DNA of 11,214 nucleotides, taken from ZLKRG08 sp046094385 (lineage in GTDB: Bacteria > Actinomycetota > Actinomycetes > Nanopelagicales > Nanopelagicaceae). Positions 1 through 6,570 of the stretch are shown here, piece by piece. The position numbers and the translations under genes were made by a program. The notes under the pieces are model-generated. The model did not search any database and had not been told where the DNA came from. It was given only the letters and a program-made list of their open reading frames with translations. Every line of letters starts with the position of its first letter. Positions within the stretch are counted from its first letter, which is position 1. The stretch is taken from positions 1 through 11,214 of the forward strand of contig JBJTHJ010000001.1 of NCBI GenBank assembly GCA_046094385.1, written 5' to 3'.

Positions 1-39
1 GCTAACGTCAAGAACTAACTCAATTTAAAGTAACTAAAT

Positions 40-57
40 TAAAATTGGTTAGCGATG
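40..57 (+). promoter_or_regulatory. Candidate -10 box and short or absent leader before the methyltransferase gene
   Basis: TAAAAT at 40-45 is a good -10-like hexamer and ends nine bases before the ATG at 55. Transcription from it would begin about 52-55, giving a leader of 0-3 nt. No Shine-Dalgarno sequence precedes the ATG (the bases are TTGGTTAGCG), which fits leaderless or nearly leaderless translation, a mode common in Actinobacteria. I see no convincing -35 hexamer 16-18 bp upstream. The AT-rich surroundings make a chance match quite possible, and the gene may also be read from the operon upstream of the window. Confidence 0.35.
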
Positions 58-834
58 ATTGAGAGCCTTCAGTCGCCACATGTTGTGCGAGTGAAGGCTC
101 TTTTATCTTCCAAAAAAGAGCGATTAAGCCAAGGTAGGTTCATCGCCGAAGGCATTCAAGCAGTCCGAGAAGCGCTCCTTGAAAACGAAGGTATTGAAAC
201 GCTCTATCTGACCAAAAGTGGTGCAGAGCGACTTACTAAAGCGAGCGTTGATTTTTCTTCAGTAAAGGTCTTCGATATAGAAGATAAAGTAGCAAGTGCG
301 ATGTCTGATGCCATCACCACCCAAGGAATTATCGCCATCTGTAAGTTGATTAATCCAGAGGTAACCCAGCTAGCTAATTTCTCAAACGATCACATCATCT
401 ATCTCCTAGAGATTCAGGATCCTGGAAATGCTGGGACGATTTTGCGCACTGCTGATGCGATGGGTTTACCCGCTGTAGTCACCTCTCCGGGGAGCGTGGA
501 CTTCTTCTCTCCAAAGGTGGTTAGAGCGACTGCTGGTTCGTTATGGCATACGCGAATCTTCTCTGGCCTTGAATTTGACTCTTTGAGAAAGATTTTGCCA
601 AACCACAACATTTATCTTTTGGACGGTACTGCCAGTAAAAAGATAACTGAAGTTGATTTTTCCAGACCAGCACTCTGGATTTTTGGAAATGAAGCCCGAG
701 GATTAAATGGTGGTATCACCGAACAGATTAGCGGAGCCGAAAAAATAGCGATAAATATGCCTGGTAATGCCGAATCACTTAACCTAGCTGCAGCTGCTGC
801 GATCGTGATGCATGAAATATCCCGCGAAAAATAA
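55..834 (+). CDS. SpoU/TrmH-family RNA 2'-O-ribose methyltransferase
   Basis: This 259-residue protein is a SPOUT (TrmH/SpoU) enzyme that transfers a methyl group from S-adenosylmethionine to a ribose 2'-OH in rRNA or tRNA in the cytoplasm. The N-terminal part (about 1-100) resembles the SpoU substrate-binding domain, with the RFIAEG segment near residue 28. The three knot motifs are all visible: motif 1 QDPGNAGTILR at about 121-131 (conserved Asn125 and Arg131), motif 2 IFGNEARGL at 209-217, and motif 3 MPGNAESLNLAAAA from 235. Length is normal for the family. The ATG at 55 is chosen because the first residues (IESLQSPHV) align with usual family N-termini. The gene sits 24 nt before pheS, as in many actinobacteria, where infC-rpmI-rplT lie upstream. 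The target nucleotide cannot be read from sequence; TsnR-like or RlmB-like labels are guesses. The first codons contain a strong hairpin. Confidence 0.93.
   Translation: MIESLQSPHVVRVKALLSSKKERLSQGRFIAEGIQAVREALLENEGIETLYLTKSGAERLTKASVDFSSVKVFDIEDKVASAMSDAITTQGIIAICKLINPEVTQLANFSNDHIIYLLEIQDPGNAGTILRTADAMGLPAVVTSPGSVDFFSPKVVRATAGSLWHTRIFSGLEFDSLRKILPNHNIYLLDGTASKKITEVDFSRPALWIFGNEARGLNGGITEQISGAEKIAINMPGNAESLNLAAAAAIVMHEISREK
61..106 (+). terminator. Terminator-like hairpin inside the first codons of the methyltransferase gene
   Basis: Bases 62-71 (AGAGCCTTCA) are perfectly complementary to 92-101 (TGAAGGCTCT). A G-T pair at 61/102 extends the stem. The loop folds further: 73-75 pairs with 88-90, and CACA at 77-80 pairs with TGTG at 84-87 around a 3-nt loop, leaving C76 bulged and a G-G mismatch at 72/91. 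The stem runs directly into TTTTAT at 101-106, the layout of an intrinsic terminator. It overlaps codons 3-17 of the gene. It could end transcripts from an upstream operon, act as an attenuator relieved by translating ribosomes, or limit translation. A 10-bp perfect stem alone is not very rare in 11 kb, so function is inference. Confidence 0.4.
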
Positions 835-845
835 GTACCCACCTA

Positions 846-861
846 TAGAATTACAGATATG
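846..861 (+). promoter_or_regulatory. Candidate leaderless promoter (-10) for pheS
   Basis: TAGAAT at 846-851 matches TATAAT at five of six positions and is followed by exactly seven bases before the pheS ATG at 859. A transcript from it would start at or next to the ATG. This is the same spacing as the argC candidate (4411-4416 to 4424). There is no Shine-Dalgarno-like sequence in the 24-nt gap between the methyltransferase stop and pheS, which supports leaderless reading. No clear -35 hexamer is present about 17 bp upstream. Confidence 0.4.
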
Positions 862-1869
862 AATCCCGCGGAGATCGAACTTTGGGTTGCTGATGCCAAG
901 CTCGCATTTTCAAAAGCGGGAGATCTAGAAGAGCTAAAAAGTGCCAGATTGGCACATGCAGGAGATAAATCACCGATTGCCGGCGCAAGTAGAGCGCTCG
1001 GTTCCGTGCCGGCGGATCAAAAGGCAGAGTTAGGCAAATTGATTGGGGCTGCACGTACTGAGATCAACAGCGCATTGGATGCCAGAACTCAGGAGTTAGA
1101 AGCGCTTAGAGATCAGAAGGTGTTGCTAGATGAGGTCGTAGATATCACGCTGCCAAGTATTCGAGAGCATTTAGGTGGCCTGCATCCATTGACGATCATC
1201 AGAAACGAAATCTCAGATTATTTTCTCTCTCTTGGGTTTTCGGTCGCGGAAGGCCCAGAGTTAGAAAGTGGTTGGTTGAACTTTGATGCGTTAAATATCC
1301 CAACTGATCATCCTGCACGAACTATGCAAGATACATTTTTTATCGAGCCTCTTGAATCGGGGTTGGTGCTACGCACTCATACCTCTCCGGTACAGGCGCG
1401 AACCATGCTGACGCAGGAGCTACCGATATACATAATCTCTCCTGGCCGTACTTATCGTGCCGATGAATTAGATGCCACACATAGCCCGGTTTTTAGCCAG
1501 GTCGAGGGTTTGGTAATTGATGTCGATATAAACATGGGTCATTTAAAAGGTACTTTGGATGCTTTTGCGGTCAAGATGTTCGGTGCGCAGGCGGTAACTC
1601 GTCTTCGCCCATCCTTCTTTCCTTTCACTGAACCAAGCGCAGAGGTAGATGTCTGGTTTAACAATCGTTGGATTGAATGGGGCGGTTGCGGAATGGTCAA
1701 TCCTAAAGTTCTAGAGAACTGCGGAATAGATCCAAATAAGTATTCAGGTTTTGCATTTGGCATGGGTCTTGAACGGACCTTGATGGTGCGCCAGGGCATC
1801 AGAGATATGCACGATATTGTCGAAGGGGATATTCGCTTTTCGCGTGCTTTTGGATTGGGACTTGCCTGA
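859..1869 (+). CDS. pheS: Phenylalanine--tRNA ligase alpha subunit
   Basis: PheS is the catalytic subunit of the cytoplasmic alpha2-beta2 phenylalanyl-tRNA synthetase, which activates phenylalanine with ATP and loads it onto tRNA-Phe. The 336-residue protein has the usual plan: an N-terminal coiled-coil arm (about 1-95) that contacts tRNA, then the class II catalytic core. Landmarks are HTSPVQARTM from His174, the motif 2 region GRTYRADELDATHSPVFSQVEG, the EWGGCGMVNP segment, and motif 3 GFAFGMGLER at 297-306. The Ala in GFAFG lies in the phenylalanine-binding pocket and is the normal residue. Length is close to the family norm. The ATG at 859 gives a standard N-terminus. The stop TGA shares one base with the pheT start (TGATG), so the two subunits are probably translationally coupled. 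I see no T-box or leader-peptide attenuator in front. Confidence 0.98.
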   Translation: MNPAEIELWVADAKLAFSKAGDLEELKSARLAHAGDKSPIAGASRALGSVPADQKAELGKLIGAARTEINSALDARTQELEALRDQKVLLDEVVDITLPSIREHLGGLHPLTIIRNEISDYFLSLGFSVAEGPELESGWLNFDALNIPTDHPARTMQDTFFIEPLESGLVLRTHTSPVQARTMLTQELPIYIISPGRTYRADELDATHSPVFSQVEGLVIDVDINMGHLKGTLDAFAVKMFGAQAVTRLRPSFFPFTEPSAEVDVWFNNRWIEWGGCGMVNPKVLENCGIDPNKYSGFAFGMGLERTLMVRQGIRDMHDIVEGDIRFSRAFGLGLA

Positions 1870-4322
1870 TGCGCGCACCAAGATCATGGATTTTAGATTA
1901 TGTCGATCTACCAAACAGCATCATAGATCAAGAGATTGCTGATGCCTTGGTTCGAGTGGGTTTTGAGGTCGAAGAGATCATCACCCAAGGCTCAGATTTA
2001 ACAGGTCCCTTAATCGTTGGCAGAGTCATCGCAATTGAAGAATTGAAGGAGCATAAAAAGCCCATCAGATATGTTGAATTAGATTGCGGTGAAGCAAATT
2101 CAAGGTTCGTCATTTGCGGCGCCACCAATTTTACAGTCGATGATTTAGTGGTGGTATCAATACCAGGCGCAGTGCTACCCGGTGGTTTTGCAATTACGGC
2201 ACGCGAAACTTATGGCAAGACCTCCAATGGCATGATCTGTTCTTCCCGAGAGTTGGGGCTCGGTGAAGATCACTCCGGAATCATTGTGCTTCCTAGAGGC
2301 TCTGCAAAGCCTGGCCAAGATGCAATTGAATTGCTTGAAATCAAGGACACCATCTTCGATATTGCCGTTAATCCAGACCGCGGATATGCGCTAAGTATCC
2401 GTGGAATTGCTCGCGAAATTGCAGCTGCCCTTAATTTGCCTTTCATTGATCCTGTGGATGCTTTACGCGATTTAACCTTTAAAGAAACCGGCAAAGGTGT
2501 TGCTGCCAAGATTGCAGACCCAGCAACTGCATCGGTCTTTTTCTTACGAACTCTTACCAATTTTGATCCAGCAGCTACCACGCCACTTCGGATGCGTCGT
2601 AGGATTGAAAAAGTAGGTATGCGCCCTATCTCGTTAGTTGTCGATGTTACTAATTATGTGATGTTTGAACTCGGGCAACCATTACATGCCTTCGATAAGG
2701 AGAAAATTAAGAATGGCTTGACCATCAAACGAGCTGGAAAATCACAACCATTTACTACTTTGGATGGACAGGTGCGTCAGCTGGATCCAGACGATTTGAT
2801 GGTTTGGGATGATGCTCAACCTCTGGCGCTAGCTGGAACGATGGGGGGTGCTTCATCAGAGATTTCAGAGAGCACCACTGAGATCGCTATCGAGGCAGTT
2901 AGATTCGATCCAATCTGTATTGCCAAGAATTCTCGCCGACATAAGCTCTCTTCCGAAGCTTCTAGGCGTTTTGAACGAGGCGTAGATCCTTCCTTGGCTG
3001 AATTTGCCTCAGCTAGATGTGTGCAACTACTGATCGAAAATAGTTCAGCACAACATGTAGCCACTGTCGTCAGTGGTGAACCGCGTTATGCACCGATCCT
3101 TAAGTTAGATCCAAATTATGTATCGCGCCTACTTGGAGTAGAAATTCCACCAACCAAGATCGCGCAAATGCTTCGGATCATAGGATGTGATGTCGATGAA
3201 AAAACTTTCGAAGTAGATCCACCTTCCTGGAGATCTGATTTATTGACACCAGCTGATTTAGCGGAAGAAGTGGCTCGTATGATTGGCTACGATTCAATTC
3301 CATCGCTTCAGCCGCCACGAAAGACCGCGGCAGCTTTGACTCAAGGACAAAAGCGTAAACGTGCCTTGGCTCAGACTCTAGCATCGCGAGGCTATACCGA
3401 AATTCTCAATTTCCCTTTTGTCAACCAAGAGGAGATAAAGCGGATGGGATTTGTCGGAATTCGCGCCGAGAGTTACAAGGTAGCAAACCCGATGTCAGAA
3501 GATCTACCTTATTTAAGACCACACTTATTACCAGGTTTGCTTGAAGCAGCGCGCAGAAACTATAGCCGAGGATTTAAATCATTTGCGCTCTTTGAAATCG
3601 GAGATATCTTCCGAAAATCAATCGAACTAAAACCAGGAATCTTCCCAAAACTTGGAGAGCGACCTTCAGATGTGCAGATTGCAGAGATATTTGCATCCGT
3701 TCCGACCCAGCTCTCGTTTGTGTGCGGCGTGTTAGTGGGGCAGGTAAGTCCAGAGACATGGCAGGGAAAACCTAGAAACTACGAGTGGAGCGATGCGGTT
3801 GCAGCGGTAGAGATTCTGCTAAAGCTTATGGGATTGGATTATCAGATTGAACGTTCTGATTTAGCGCCATGGCATCCTGGAAGATGTGCGGAGTTTATAG
3901 TCGATGGCAAACCCGTTGCCCATGCAGGAGAGCTGCATCCACGAGTGGTTGCGCAGTTTGCCCTTCCTGAGCGCAGCGCGGCCTGGGGAATCAATTTGGA
4001 TGCGCTACCAGCATCACCATTGATATCACCAAAACCAGTTGGAGTAATGCCCGCAGCAGTTCAAGATATTGCTTTGATAGTTGACCAAAAGGTAAGCGCG
4101 TCAGATTTAATGCGGGTTCTACAAGAAGGTGCAGGTGATCTCTTGGAATCAATCGAATTATTCGATCGCTACGACAAGATTGGTGAAGGTAAGGTCTCCT
4201 TGGCCTTTACTCTGACTTTCCGTGCCCCAGATAGAACTCTAAAGAGCGAAGAGGTTTCGGCTGCCAGAGAGGCGGCCGCGGCTTTAGCCAATAAACGTTA
4301 CGGGGCCGTAGTTCGCTCTTAA
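1869..4322 (+). CDS. pheT: Phenylalanine--tRNA ligase beta subunit
   Basis: PheT is the 817-residue partner of PheS. It carries tRNA-binding and editing functions of the alpha2-beta2 enzyme. Domains in order are: an N-terminal EMAP-II-like tRNA-binding domain (about 40-150; LIVGRV near 48, GMICSSRELGL at 121-131), the B3/B4 editing domain (about 215-385, including MRPISLVVDVTNYVM and QPLHAFD), the B5 domain (about 414-480, ending DLAEEVARMIGYD), a degenerate class II core-like domain, and the C-terminal FDX-ACB anticodon-binding domain (about 720-815, starting around MPAAVQDIALIVD and ending near NKRYGAVVRS). The length fits the bacterial long form. The ATG overlaps the pheS stop by one base. 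Downstream there is no clear hairpin terminator before the argC promoter, so some read-through into argC is possible. Confidence 0.98.
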   Translation: MRAPRSWILDYVDLPNSIIDQEIADALVRVGFEVEEIITQGSDLTGPLIVGRVIAIEELKEHKKPIRYVELDCGEANSRFVICGATNFTVDDLVVVSIPGAVLPGGFAITARETYGKTSNGMICSSRELGLGEDHSGIIVLPRGSAKPGQDAIELLEIKDTIFDIAVNPDRGYALSIRGIAREIAAALNLPFIDPVDALRDLTFKETGKGVAAKIADPATASVFFLRTLTNFDPAATTPLRMRRRIEKVGMRPISLVVDVTNYVMFELGQPLHAFDKEKIKNGLTIKRAGKSQPFTTLDGQVRQLDPDDLMVWDDAQPLALAGTMGGASSEISESTTEIAIEAVRFDPICIAKNSRRHKLSSEASRRFERGVDPSLAEFASARCVQLLIENSSAQHVATVVSGEPRYAPILKLDPNYVSRLLGVEIPPTKIAQMLRIIGCDVDEKTFEVDPPSWRSDLLTPADLAEEVARMIGYDSIPSLQPPRKTAAALTQGQKRKRALAQTLASRGYTEILNFPFVNQEEIKRMGFVGIRAESYKVANPMSEDLPYLRPHLLPGLLEAARRNYSRGFKSFALFEIGDIFRKSIELKPGIFPKLGERPSDVQIAEIFASVPTQLSFVCGVLVGQVSPETWQGKPRNYEWSDAVAAVEILLKLMGLDYQIERSDLAPWHPGRCAEFIVDGKPVAHAGELHPRVVAQFALPERSAAWGINLDALPASPLISPKPVGVMPAAVQDIALIVDQKVSASDLMRVLQEGAGDLLESIELFDRYDKIGEGKVSLAFTLTFRAPDRTLKSEEVSAAREAAAALANKRYGAVVRS

Positions 4323-4348
4323 AGTCGAATTTCCGGTATTTATACGAT

Positions 4349-4392
4349 TGCAAAAGTATGCATAAATATGCAAAATAATGCATAAATTTGCA
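4349..4392 (+). repeat. Five TGCA half-sites at exact 10-bp period
   Basis: TGCA occurs at 4349-4352, 4359-4362, 4369-4372, 4379-4382 and 4389-4392, each separated by six bases that are almost all A or T. All five therefore sit on one face of the helix. The array spans the two ARG boxes described separately and adds one extra upstream half-site. It lies in the only sizeable intergenic gap in the window, directly before the arginine operon. Confidence 0.85.
4357..4374 (+). promoter_or_regulatory. ARG box 1 (ArgR operator)
   Basis: The core TGCATAAATATGCA at 4359-4372 is a near-perfect palindrome, with TGCATA pairing with TATGCA around a central AA. It has the size and AT-rich centre of the known ARG box (E. 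coli core TGAAT-N4-ATTCA). Tandem 18-bp boxes bound by one ArgR hexamer are the known arrangement. Here the centres of boxes 1 and 2 are 20 bp apart (18-bp boxes with a 2-bp gap). ArgR is encoded in the same operon, which supports the assignment. Confidence 0.8.
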
Positions 4393-4394
4393 TA
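4377..4394 (+). promoter_or_regulatory. ARG box 2 (ArgR operator), overlapping the -35
   Basis: The core TGCATAAATTTGCA at 4379-4392 repeats the plan of box 1, but only the outer TGCA bases are strictly symmetric. It overlaps the candidate -35 hexamer TTGCAT at 4388-4393. Arginine-loaded ArgR bound here would be expected to block RNA polymerase. Binding strength is presumably lower than at box 1 because of the weaker symmetry; that is inference. Confidence 0.75.
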
Positions 4395-4424
4395 AACGAA
4401 TTAGAAGCCATATCCTTTAGCCCA
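4388..4424 (+). promoter_or_regulatory. argC promoter, probably leaderless
   Basis: TTGCAT at 4388-4393 and TATCCT at 4411-4416 are separated by 17 bp, the ideal spacing. TATCCT fits the actinobacterial TANNNT -10 pattern. Its last T is eight bases before the A of the argC ATG at 4424, so transcription should start at or within a base or two of the start codon. No Shine-Dalgarno sequence lies at a workable distance; a weak AGAAG is about 16 nt upstream. The -35 lies inside ARG box 2. Confidence 0.6.
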
Positions 4425-5425
4425 TGAAAGTTGGGGTAGTTGGCGCCAGTGGCTACGCCGGAGGAGAGCTGCTTCGATTACTTGCATCTCACCCAGAGTT
4501 CGAAGCGGCAGTGATCTCTGCTGGGAGCAACGCCGGAGAAGAGATCACGGCGATTCACCCGCAGTTGAGTAATTATTCAGGTCGCAGATTTGAATCCACC
4601 GATGTCGAAATTTTGAAGGATTTGGAGCTGATATTTACGGCGCTTCCTCATGGTGAGTCTGCCAAATTAATCGCAGCGCTGCCTGCAGAGCAGAAGATCG
4701 TAGATCTAGGCGCAGATTTTCGTCTTAGATCAAACGAGAAATGGCAGCAATATTATGGAGGCGAACATGCTGGTCATTGGGGTTATGGTCTGCCAGAACT
4801 ACCTAATCATCGCCAATTGATAAAAGCTGCGAATCGGGTTGCCAATCCAGGTTGTTATGCAACAGTGATCGCGTTAGCGGCTGCCCCAATGTTGGATTTC
4901 GTTGATCGAGATGATTTGGTGGTGGTTGCCGCATCGGGAACCACAGGTGCCGGACGTAGTTTGAAGATAAGTCTGATTGGTAGTGAGGTTATGGGATCTA
5001 TGACCTCATACAAATTTGGCGGAGTACATCAGCACACTCCTGAGATCGAGCAGTCGATCAATGCCAAGATCTCATTTACTCCCATTCTGGCACCAATGCC
5101 ACGCGGTATCTTGGCAACTGTCACAGGAAAGTTAAAGCAGGATTTAGATAGAAGCGCGATTAGAACAGCGTATTTGGATGCATATTCGACAGAGGAGTTT
5201 ATCTGGGTGCTTCCAGAGGGACAGATGCCAAAGACCTCAGCTGTAATTGGTTCAAACTATCTTCAGATGCAAGTCGCTTTAGATGAACATACCGATCGCG
5301 TAATAGTTTCGGCGGTTATTGACAATCTAGGAAAGGGAGCAGCCGGGCAGGCCATCCAAAATGCCAATTTAATCTCTGGTTTTAGCGAGCATATGGGATT
5401 GGTAGGAATGGGTATCGGTGCATGA
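4424..5425 (+). CDS. argC: N-acetyl-gamma-glutamyl-phosphate reductase
   Basis: ArgC reduces N-acetylglutamyl-5-phosphate to N-acetylglutamate-5-semialdehyde with NADPH, the third step of arginine synthesis, in the cytoplasm. The 333-residue protein begins with a Rossmann dinucleotide-binding motif GASGYAGGE (7-15). The catalytic cysteine is Cys144 in the family signature NPGCYAT (141-147), and a conserved histidine lies in GGVHQHTPEIEQ (His202). Length is normal for the short bacterial type. It is the first gene of the operon and directly follows the ARG boxes. The ATG at 4424 is the only start that keeps the GASGYAG motif at its usual distance from the N-terminus. The stop overlaps the argJ start in an ATGA, so the two are likely translationally coupled. 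Expected regulation is arginine/ArgR repression. Confidence 0.98.
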   Translation: MKVGVVGASGYAGGELLRLLASHPEFEAAVISAGSNAGEEITAIHPQLSNYSGRRFESTDVEILKDLELIFTALPHGESAKLIAALPAEQKIVDLGADFRLRSNEKWQQYYGGEHAGHWGYGLPELPNHRQLIKAANRVANPGCYATVIALAAAPMLDFVDRDDLVVVAASGTTGAGRSLKISLIGSEVMGSMTSYKFGGVHQHTPEIEQSINAKISFTPILAPMPRGILATVTGKLKQDLDRSAIRTAYLDAYSTEEFIWVLPEGQMPKTSAVIGSNYLQMQVALDEHTDRVIVSAVIDNLGKGAAGQAIQNANLISGFSEHMGLVGMGIGA

Positions 5426-6570
5426 GGCTACCAAGTGGATTTGTAAGCGGCTCAGTCGCGGCTGGTTTGAAAAGTACTGGCGCTTTAGATTTAACTATCA
5501 TCCAAAACTTAGGTCCAAGTAACTTTGCCACTGCAGTTTTTACTTCAAATAAGGTGGTTGCGGCCCCAGTAATTTGGTCACAGCAAGTGATTAAGGCAAG
5601 AACGGTTAGTGCGGTATTGCTTAATTCTGGAGGTGCCAATGCTTGTACCGGATCACAAGGATTTTCTGATACTCACAAGAGCGCAGAGCTAGTTGCAGCT
5701 AAACTCCAAATTTCAGCTAGCGAAGTTGCAATCTGCTCCACTGGTTTGATTGGCGAGTACTTACCGATGGCCAAGATCGAAGCTGGAATTGAGGCCATCG
5801 TCTCTAAATCATTGACCGAAGAGGGTTTAGAGGAGAGTGCTAGGGCCATAATGACCACTGATTCGGTCGCAAAAATGGCAACCTTTTCAAATCAAGGTTT
5901 TCAAATATCTGGAATTGCCAAAGGCGCTGGCATGTTGGCACCTGCATTGGCAACCATGTTGAGCGTGGTTATGACCGATGCCGTTGTGGATCCGGTTGAA
6001 GCTGAGATCGCCTTTAAGCGCGCCGTTGAACTTACCTTCAATCGAATTGATTCAGACGGTTGCACCTCAACTAACGACACCGTGTTATTTATGGCATCGG
6101 GTGCAAGTGGCATTAAATTGATAGGTAGAGATTTAGAGCAAGCTCTTATCGAAGTTTGTAGCTCTCTTGCTGAACAATTGATCGCTGATGCAGAAGGCGC
6201 TTCCAAAACCATCGCGATTAAGGTTATAAATGCAGAGAGCGAAGCGGATGCAGTTGCAGTAGGTAGAGCGAATGCTAGGAATAATCTTTTAAAATGCGCC
6301 ATCTTTGGGGGAGATCCCAATTGGGGGAGAGTACTTGCTGCAACTGGCACTGCAAATGCAACCTTTGATCCTGCAAATATTGATGTCAAATTAAATGGAA
6401 TCGAAGTTTGCAAGGCAAGCGCGCCCGCAGCCGACCGTAATCTGGTCGATTTCCAAGGTCGAGTAGTCGAGATTGAGATCAATCTAAACGCAGGCAGCGA
6501 AAGTGCAACCGTTTTGACCAATGATTTGACCCATGATTATGTACATGAAAATTCGGCTTACGCGACATGA
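5422..6570 (+). CDS. argJ: Bifunctional-family glutamate N-acetyltransferase / ornithine acetyltransferase
   Basis: ArgJ moves the acetyl group from N-acetylornithine to glutamate, releasing ornithine and regenerating N-acetylglutamate (the cyclic pathway). Some members also use acetyl-CoA. The precursor is self-cleaved before a conserved threonine that becomes the nucleophile of the beta chain. Here that site is ALATML, with Thr178 following Ala177 in the stretch KGAGMLAPALATML. The oxyanion segment STGLIGE includes Thr107 and Gly108. The C-terminus ends in the family-typical DYV-x-x-NSAYAT form with a final Thr. The 382-residue length is typical. It starts in an ATGA overlap with argC and ends in an ATGA overlap with argB. 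Because no argA-like gene is present here, this enzyme may also prime the cycle, but bifunctionality cannot be read from sequence alone. Confidence 0.97.
   Translation: MRLPSGFVSGSVAAGLKSTGALDLTIIQNLGPSNFATAVFTSNKVVAAPVIWSQQVIKARTVSAVLLNSGGANACTGSQGFSDTHKSAELVAAKLQISASEVAICSTGLIGEYLPMAKIEAGIEAIVSKSLTEEGLEESARAIMTTDSVAKMATFSNQGFQISGIAKGAGMLAPALATMLSVVMTDAVVDPVEAEIAFKRAVELTFNRIDSDGCTSTNDTVLFMASGASGIKLIGRDLEQALIEVCSSLAEQLIADAEGASKTIAIKVINAESEADAVAVGRANARNNLLKCAIFGGDPNWGRVLAATGTANATFDPANIDVKLNGIEVCKASAPAADRNLVDFQGRVVEIEINLNAGSESATVLTNDLTHDYVHENSAYAT

Noticed and set aside
835..858. A T-box riboswitch or leader-peptide attenuator before pheS.
   Set aside because: The gap is only 24 nt, with no room for a T-box, Phe-rich leader peptide or alternative hairpins.
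2270..2581. Minus-strand open frames of about 60-100 codons opposite pheT, argD and other genes.
   Set aside because: All overlap strong plus-strand genes, show no motifs and have biased compositions typical of antisense shadows.
4349..4392. The regular TGCA repeats as a CRISPR-like array or iteron origin.
   Set aside because: The units are only 10 bp with AT spacers and match tandem ARG boxes at the head of an arginine operon. No cas or replication gene is nearby.
5901..6521. A 206-codon open frame on the minus strand opposite argJ.
   Set aside because: It lies wholly inside a well-supported argJ gene, is rich in Ala/Ser as expected from reverse reading of its codons, and shows no recognisable domain or start signal. 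It is a shadow frame.
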